DNA from: Clostridiales bacterium
GTDB lineage: Bacteria > Bacillota > Clostridia > Christensenellales > Aristaeellaceae
Assembly: GCA_024695415.1 (NCBI GenBank)
Contig: JAILIE010000010.1
Coordinates: 1-36,456 of the forward strand
Reading direction: 5' to 3'
DNA: 36,456 bases
Shown here piece after piece: positions 32,163 to 36,456 of this stretch; positions within the stretch are counted from its first letter, which is position 1, and every line of letters begins with the position of its first letter. The notes under the pieces are model-generated. The model did no database searches, was not told where the DNA came from, and was given only the letters and a program-made list of their open reading frames with translations. The position numbers were made by a program, and so were the translations under genes.

Positions 32163-32955
32163 GCCGGCGGAAAAGGTGACCAAGCCCTACCTGACCGGAT
32201 CGGTGACCGACGAGAACACCCTGAGGAACATCCTGAAGCTGTTCGGGACCATGGTCCTGGTCTTCCTGATGACCTTCATCGTCTGCCTGATGACGGGCGT
32301 GGTGGACGGCTTTATCCGGGGCGCCTTCTGCATGCTGGTGGAAGCCCTGGTGCTGTTCATCCTGTACAACGCCGGCGCCGCGAAGGGCGCCGAGGCGGTG
32401 GCCCGCGGGGAAATCCTGTACCAGCGGAAGGAAAAGGGCGTGGAGTTCACGCCCGCGGAGCAGCGGCTGAGCTTCCACCCGGCCAAGGGGTATTTCACCG
32501 CCTTCTGCGCCCTGATTCCATTCATCCTCTGCGCCGTCGTCCTGGCCCTGACCGCCCGGAAGCAGATGACCGGCATCGGTGCGCTGCCGTCCTGGACGGA
32601 AGCCTTCCTGCGCCGCAGCGAGATCGGCGACGCGCTGGCGACCTATACGAACGGAGTTCCCGTCACGCTGACGGACATCCTGCGGATGATCGTCCGGATC
32701 GCCGTCATGCCCTTTGTCAGCATGGTCGGCACCTCCGGGTCCGACAGGATGCTGCTCCTGGAGCGGCTGAGCCCCGTGCTCCTGCTGCTGCCCGCCGCGG
32801 CGTACGGCACCGGCTACCTCGCCGGACGCGGCGTCCGCACGCGCATCCACAGCGAGATCGAGGAGAACCGGAAGATCCGCGCGAAGAAGGAACGGAAAGC
32901 CCGGAAAGCCCGCGCCGACCAGGGCCGGAAACGGGAACCGGAACAGCTGAACTGA
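32131..32955 (+). CDS. Integral membrane protein, unknown function
   Basis: The 274-aa protein has a short basic N-terminus, hydrophobic segments at about 37-57, 62-82, 122-143, 183-201 and 209-226, and a very basic C-terminal tail (KKERKARKARADQGRK). The tail should be cytoplasmic and could touch nucleic acid or membrane lipid. No family was recognised. It starts at ATG 32131 (or 32137) inside the 3' end of alr, in a different frame, after AAAGGAA, so it is probably coupled to alr. Its place between alr and rsmD in a conserved-style operon suggests an envelope role. Confidence 0.8.
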   Translation: MQMKLKLKGNKPAEKVTKPYLTGSVTDENTLRNILKLFGTMVLVFLMTFIVCLMTGVVDGFIRGAFCMLVEALVLFILYNAGAAKGAEAVARGEILYQRKEKGVEFTPAEQRLSFHPAKGYFTAFCALIPFILCAVVLALTARKQMTGIGALPSWTEAFLRRSEIGDALATYTNGVPVTLTDILRMIVRIAVMPFVSMVGTSGSDRMLLLERLSPVLLLLPAAAYGTGYLAGRGVRTRIHSEIEENRKIRAKKERKARKARADQGRKREPEQLN

Positions 32956-32968
32956 TCGGGGGACGGAT

Positions 32969-33541
32969 ATGCGCATTATCGCCGGAGAGGCCCGGGGCAG
33001 GACCATCGATTCCCCGCCGGGGAATCATACCCGCCCGACCCTTGACAGAGTCCGGGAAAACCTGTTTAATATGATCCAGACAAAGGTACGGAACGCCCGT
33101 GTGCTGGATCTGTTCGCCGGCACGGGGGCCCTCAGCCTGGAGGCCCTGAGCCGGGGCGCCGCTTCCGCCGTCATGGGGGACAACGACCGCACGGCCCACC
33201 GGATCCAGAAACAGAATACGGAAAAGCTCGGTTTTGCCGACCGGGCGGAAATCCTGCTCGCCGACTGGCGGGAAACGCTCCGCCGGATGGAGGGCAGGCA
33301 GTTCGACCTGGTTTTCCTGGACCCGCCCTACGCGATGACGGACCTGCGCGAGGTGTTCCGCGCGCTGGAGGGCCTGACGGGGCCGGATTCCGTCGTAATG
33401 GTGGAGCATGAGGCGAAGGTTCCCGTGATCTGCGGGGACGGCTTTGAGAAAACAGACGAGCGGAAATGGGGATTCTGCGCCGTTTCCTTTTACCGGAAGC
33501 GGGCGGAAGACACCGAAGAAACGGGGAGGGACGCGGAATGA
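32969..33541 (+). CDS. rsmD: 16S rRNA (guanine(966)-N2)-methyltransferase RsmD
   Basis: RsmD methylates G966 of 16S rRNA during 30S assembly. The 190-aa protein starts MRIIAGEARGR, has RPTLDRVRENLF, the SAM-binding VLDLFAGTGALSLEALSRGA (45-64) and the catalytic FLDPPY (117-121 region). It lies 13 bases after the membrane-protein gene, and its TGA overlaps the coaD ATG, the usual rsmD-coaD coupling in Firmicutes. Confidence 0.95.
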   Translation: MRIIAGEARGRTIDSPPGNHTRPTLDRVRENLFNMIQTKVRNARVLDLFAGTGALSLEALSRGAASAVMGDNDRTAHRIQKQNTEKLGFADRAEILLADWRETLRRMEGRQFDLVFLDPPYAMTDLREVFRALEGLTGPDSVVMVEHEAKVPVICGDGFEKTDERKWGFCAVSFYRKRAEDTEETGRDAE

Positions 33542-34014
33542 CCGGTATTTTTCCAGGTTCGTTCGATCCGCCGACCGTCGGCCACATGGACCTGATCCGG
33601 CGGGCCTCCGCGATCTTTGACCGCCTGACGGTCGCCGTGATGGTGAACCGCGCCAAGGACGGGGCGATCCCCCGGGAGGAACGGGTCCGGATCCTGCGCA
33701 AGGCCTGCGCCGGCCTGGACAACGTGGACGTGGAAATGTGGGAAGGCCTGCTGGCGGATTACGTACGGCAGCATCCCGGCAGCGTCGTGGTCCGGGGCGT
33801 GCGCGACGCCTCCGAATACGACCGGGAGGCCTGCGCGGCGGCGGTGAACCGGAAGCTGAACCCGGACATGGAAACGCTGCTGCTGCCCGCGTCGGACGGA
33901 ACGGCGTGCGTGTCCTCCTCCGCGGTACGGGAAATCGCCTCCTTCGGCGGGGATTACTCCGCGCTCATTCCGCGCGCGGTCCGGAAGGATATTGACAGGT
34001 ACCTGAAGAAATAA
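33538..34014 (+). CDS. coaD: Phosphopantetheine adenylyltransferase CoaD
   Basis: CoaD makes dephospho-CoA from 4'-phosphopantetheine and ATP, the penultimate step of CoA synthesis. The 158-aa protein has the nucleotidyltransferase motif IFPGSFDPPTVGHMDLI (4-20, with the T-x-G-H box), RGVRDASEYD and CVSSSAVREIASFGG for ATP binding. ATG at 33538 overlaps the rsmD stop as ATGA. Confidence 0.97.
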   Translation: MTGIFPGSFDPPTVGHMDLIRRASAIFDRLTVAVMVNRAKDGAIPREERVRILRKACAGLDNVDVEMWEGLLADYVRQHPGSVVVRGVRDASEYDREACAAAVNRKLNPDMETLLLPASDGTACVSSSAVREIASFGGDYSALIPRAVRKDIDRYLKK

Positions 34015-34042
34015 ACACAAAACGGTCGGGGAGGTTGTGCAT

Positions 34043-34681
34043 ATGGCAAACGATATCAACAGCGCGGAACTGTGCCTGAAGGCGGTACGCGTGCTGGAGG
34101 ACGAACTGAAAAAGGCCAAGAAAACGCTGATCAACAGCGAGAACTGCGTCGTCAACCGCGGGGTCATGACCGCCCAGCTGGAATACCTGCAGGACAACCT
34201 GCCGGATACGGTGGCGAAGGCCGCGGAAATCGTCGCCCAGGAGGAAACCATCCGCACCGAGACGGAACAGAAGCGCACCGAGATCCTCGGGAACGCCTCC
34301 GCCCAGGCGCAGGGCATGGTGGACGACGCCTCCCGGAAATCCCAGCAGATGATGGAACAGGCTTCCTATGAAGCCAACGCCATGGTGGACAAGGCCCAGC
34401 AGGACGCCGCCGCGTGCGTCGAGGCCGCGAAGGCGGAAGCCGCCCGGATCGTGCAGGACGCCGAGAAGAAGGCCCAGGAACTGGTGGAGGAGGAGAACAT
34501 CGTCCGCCGCGCCCGGGTCGAGAGCGACGAGCTGCGGGAGAGCGCCCGCCAGGAGGCCGCCAGCCTGCACAAGAACACGCTGGACTATATCGACTCCCTG
34601 CTGGCTGAAACCGACCGGAAGATGAGCGAACTGCTCAACAGCATCCGCCTGGAGCGCAACGAGATCCGGAACCACCGGTGA
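34043..34681 (+). CDS. Coiled-coil protein, DivIVA-like or ATP-synthase-b-like
   Basis: The 212-aa protein is almost entirely helical coiled coil, rich in Ala, Glu, Gln and Lys, with repeated AxxxA-type heptads (ASAQAQGMVDDASRKSQ, EAAKAEAARIVQDAEKKA). There is no signal peptide or membrane segment. Such proteins score weakly to DivIVA and to F0 subunit b because of composition. ATG at 34043 follows GGGGAGG by 8 bases; an upstream GTG at 34037 is too close. It is the last gene of the rightward operon, 28 bases after coaD and just before a strong terminator. A scaffold role in division or wall growth is possible but unproven. Confidence 0.78.
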   Translation: MANDINSAELCLKAVRVLEDELKKAKKTLINSENCVVNRGVMTAQLEYLQDNLPDTVAKAAEIVAQEETIRTETEQKRTEILGNASAQAQGMVDDASRKSQQMMEQASYEANAMVDKAQQDAAACVEAAKAEAARIVQDAEKKAQELVEEENIVRRARVESDELRESARQEAASLHKNTLDYIDSLLAETDRKMSELLNSIRLERNEIRNHR

Positions 34682-34710
34682 CGGACCTGTACAAACTGCA
34701 CAAACAAGAG

Positions 34711-34746
34711 GGGAAATGCTTGTGAAAACGGGCAATTCCCTTTTTT
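34711..34746 (+). terminator. Terminator of the rightward operon
   Basis: GGGAAATGC (34711-34719) pairs with GCAATTCCC (34732-34740) with one mismatch, followed by six T. It ends the transcript that begins at the 26309-26338 promoter. Confidence 0.8.
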
Positions 34747-34758
34747 CTTTCCCCGGAA

Positions 34759-34764
34759 TATAAT
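34759..34764 (+). promoter_or_regulatory. Probable -10 box for the ABC ATPase gene
   Basis: TATAAT lies 56 bases before the ATG at 34821 and just after the terminator. The -35 position at 17 bp reads TTCCCT, a poor match, so the promoter may need an activator. Confidence 0.55.
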
Positions 34765-34820
34765 ACTGCCATCAGCGGGATCCGTATGCGGTCCCGGAAT
34801 AAATGAGGAGGAAATCAAGC

Positions 34821-35942
34821 ATGGCAAGCGTATCCCTTCAGCACATTTACAAGGTCTACACCGGAAACGTCACCGCCGTTTCCGACTTCACCCTGGACAT
34901 CGAGGATAAGGAATTCATCGTTCTGGTCGGACCTTCCGGCTGCGGTAAGTCCACCACCCTGCGCATGGTCGCCGGCCTGGAAGAAATCTCCGACGGCGAA
35001 CTGTACATCGGCGACAAGCTGGTGAACGACGTCGCTCCCAAGGACCGCGACATCGCCATGGTGTTCCAGAACTACGCCCTGTATCCCCACATGACGGTTT
35101 ATGACAACATGGCCTTCGGCCTGAAGCTGCGCAAGACCCCCAAGGATGAGATCAAGCGCCGCGTGGAAGAAGCCGCCAAGATCCTGGACATCGCCCACCT
35201 GCTGAACCGGAAGCCCAAGGCCCTGTCCGGCGGCCAGCGCCAGCGTGTTGCCCTGGGCCGTGCCATCGTCCGTGAACCCAAGGTCTTCCTGTTCGACGAG
35301 CCGCTGTCCAACCTGGACGCCAAGCTGCGCGTCGCGATGCGTACCGAGATCACCAAGCTGCATCAGAGACTGCAGACCACCTTCATCTATGTTACCCACG
35401 ACCAGACCGAAGCCATGACCATGGCGAGCCGCATCGTGGTTATGAAGGACGGCGTTGTGCAGCAGGTGGATACCCCCCAGAACCTGTACGACTATCCGAC
35501 CAATGAGTTCGTCGCCGGCTTCATCGGCAGCCCCCAGATGAACTTCTTCGATGTGAAGCTGGAGCGGGAAGGCCAGGATGTGGTCGTGAAGTTCGGCGAC
35601 AACAAGATCGTGGTTCCCACCTCCAAGATCAGCAAGTTCGTGGATGAGAGCTATGTGGGCAAGGAAGTCGTCATGGGCATCCGTCCCGAGAACATTCACG
35701 ACAGCGAGGAGAAGCTGGCTGAGTTCGCCACCGCCACCGTGGATGTGGACGTGGAAGTGACCGAGCTGATGGGCTCCGAGACCTATCTGTATCTGTCCAC
35801 CACCGGCAAGGAAGGCAATATCGTGGCCCGCGTTGATCCGCGTTCCACCAGCCGCGCCGGCAGCAAGATCAAGATCGCGCTCGACACCAACCGGCTGCAC
35901 TTCTTCGACAAGGAAACCGAGAAGACCATCCTGAACAAGTAA
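34821..35942 (+). CDS. ugpC: Sugar ABC transporter ATP-binding protein, UgpC/MsmX/MalK type
   Basis: This ATPase powers uptake of oligosaccharides or glycerol-3-phosphate; MsmX-type proteins serve several permeases. The 373-aa protein has Walker [10 protein letters not shown] (37-45), Q-loop Gln83 in [10 protein letters not shown], signature LSGGQRQR (135-142), Walker [13 protein letters not shown] with Glu160, switch His in VTHDQTEAM, and a C-terminal OB/TOBE domain with [11 protein letters not shown] at 34821 follows GGAGG by 9 bases. No permease or binding protein is in the window, so it is probably a shared ATPase. More CGT and GGT codons than the neighbours suggest high expression. Confidence 0.96.
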   Translation: MASVSLQHIYKVYTGNVTAVSDFTLDIEDKEFIVLVGPSGCGKSTTLRMVAGLEEISDGELYIGDKLVNDVAPKDRDIAMVFQNYALYPHMTVYDNMAFGLKLRKTPKDEIKRRVEEAAKILDIAHLLNRKPKALSGGQRQRVALGRAIVREPKVFLFDEPLSNLDAKLRVAMRTEITKLHQRLQTTFIYVTHDQTEAMTMASRIVVMKDGVVQQVDTPQNLYDYPTNEFVAGFIGSPQMNFFDVKLEREGQDVVVKFGDNKIVVPTSKISKFVDESYVGKEVVMGIRPENIHDSEEKLAEFATATVDVDVEVTELMGSETYLYLSTTGKEGNIVARVDPRSTSRAGSKIKIALDTNRLHFFDKETEKTILNK

Positions 35943-35970
35943 TTCAGGAACAGGAATTCCGAACCGATCC

Positions 35971-35999
35971 GCCGCCCGGGAGATTTCCCGGGCGGCTTT
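35971..35999 (+). terminator. Terminator of the ABC ATPase gene
   Basis: GCCGCCCGGGA and TCCCGGGCGGC form a perfect 11-bp stem with a GATT loop, followed by TTT. It lies 28 bases after the stop. Confidence 0.85.
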
Positions 36000-36009
36000 A
36001 AAGTTGTGC

Positions 36010-36039
36010 TTGTGACTCCTCCCGGAGTTGTGGTATAAT
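36010..36039 (+). promoter_or_regulatory. Promoter of the PucR/CdaR-type regulator
   Basis: TTGTGA (36010-36015), an 18-bp spacer and perfect TATAAT (36034-36039). The spacer holds ACTCC and GGAGT around a TCCC loop, a small dyad that could bind a regulator. Confidence 0.65.
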
Positions 36040-36079
36040 TCTCAATACTAATTTCTGCGGGAGAGAGGGGGACGGGCCT

Positions 36080-36456
36080 TTGGCGGAAAGGGCGGGACTG
36101 CCGGAATCCAGCTGTGTGGTGGTGCTGCGGCCGGAGGAAAAAACCGGAGAATCCCCCGCGGCCCTGATCCGGGAGCTGGCCCCCCTGGAGGAGGGAGACA
36201 TCCTCGCGGAGGACGGGGCCGGCCGGGCGCTGCTGATCAAGGCAGGGGAGGATCCGGAGGAGATTGCGGAGTATACCCTGGCGCTGATCAACACCCTGGA
36301 AAGCGAGGCCGGCCTGCGGATGAAGGCGGGGGTCAGCGACGTGCACCGGGCGCCGGAGGAATGGCCGGCGGGATACCGGGAAGCGCTGGAGGCCCTGGAA
36401 ACCGGGGACCGGTTTCAGACGAGAAATCCGGTCCGGGTTTACGCGCACCAGATGCT
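36080..36456 (+). CDS. PucR/CdaR-type transcriptional regulator, 3' end cut by window
   Basis: The frame opens at TTG 36080, 8 bases after GGGGG, and runs off the window after 125 codons. The part seen has a short N-terminal region and then the GGDEF-like domain of the CdaR/PucR family: EYTLALINTLESEAGLRMKAGVSD, then APEEWPAGYREALEALETGDRF and VRVYAHQML (quoted in parts: YTLALINTLESEAG, GYREALEALETG). The C-terminal helix-turn-helix expected for the family would lie beyond the edge. Such regulators respond to sugar acids, purines or stress. It follows the sugar ABC ATPase, so control of carbohydrate uptake is possible. Start and family are inferred from a partial protein. Confidence 0.72.
   Translation, partial: MAERAGLPESSCVVVLRPEEKTGESPAALIRELAPLEEGDILAEDGAGRALLIKAGEDPEEIAEYTLALINTLESEAGLRMKAGVSDVHRAPEEWPAGYREALEALETGDRFQTRNPVRVYAHQM

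Noticed and set aside
34043-34681. Subunit b of F-type ATP synthase
   Set aside because: No N-terminal membrane helix and no other atp genes nearby; the similarity comes from coiled-coil composition.

Overview
The window looks like chromosomal DNA of a GC-rich member of the Clostridia (Bacillota). The evidence is the block maf-mreB-mreC-mreD-mrdA-minD-rodA, the obg-yhbY and rsmD-coaD pairs, strong GGAGG ribosome binding sites with many TTG and GTG starts, a rubrerythrin, and a UgpC/MsmX-type sugar ABC ATPase next to a PucR/CdaR-type regulator. An uncultured gut or rumen lineage near the Christensenellales/Aristaeella group would fit, but that placement is inference. No rRNA, CRISPR array, insertion sequence or prophage was seen.

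Layout. 1-346: the end of a tRNA operon (Asp, Phe, Gly, Cys) with its terminator. 347-720: non-coding DNA with a palindrome, a repeat-like hairpin, a promoter and a structured leader. 721-1011: a small four-CXXC zinc-ribbon gene whose second codon is TAA. 1180-7491 (minus): phosphoglucomutase, an unrecognised gene, and a four-gene run Lrp regulator, aminotransferase, CapA-like protein, phosphonopyruvate decarboxylase. 7646-8182: rubrerythrin, divergent from the Lrp gene. 8235-8308: tRNA-Pro (minus). 8573-14029: an accessory-looking stretch (P-loop kinase, GNAT, DUF402 protein, broken HD-domain gene, YhfC-type membrane protease, membrane-bound MerR regulator, DUF218 membrane protein). 14224-15723: a GPH-family sugar symporter, then about 320 bases of hairpin-rich non-coding DNA.

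16062-34681 holds two long divergent operons that start from a shared region at 26237-26374. Leftward: maf, mreB, mreC, mreD, mrdA (PBP2), minD, rodA, an alpha/beta hydrolase and two small membrane coiled-coil proteins. This set encodes the elongasome (MreBCD scaffold, PBP2 transpeptidase, RodA glycosyltransferase) plus MinD, but neither MinC nor MinE. Rightward: an ACT-domain protein (UPF0237), its usual UPF0210 partner, obg, yhbY, murC, alr, a membrane protein, rsmD, coaD and a coiled-coil protein. This joins ribosome maturation (Obg, YhbY, RsmD), peptidoglycan precursor supply (MurC, Alr) and CoA synthesis (CoaD). The divergent pair would let one region coordinate wall elongation with growth.

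34821-36456: the ABC ATPase with its own promoter and terminator, then the 5' end of a PucR/CdaR-type regulator cut by the window edge.

The observations most worth a second look are the ATG-TAA start of the zinc-ribbon gene, the membrane-tethered MerR regulator transcribed with an intramembrane protease, the orphan phosphonopyruvate decarboxylase, the min locus reduced to minD, and the broken genes at 10268-10890.
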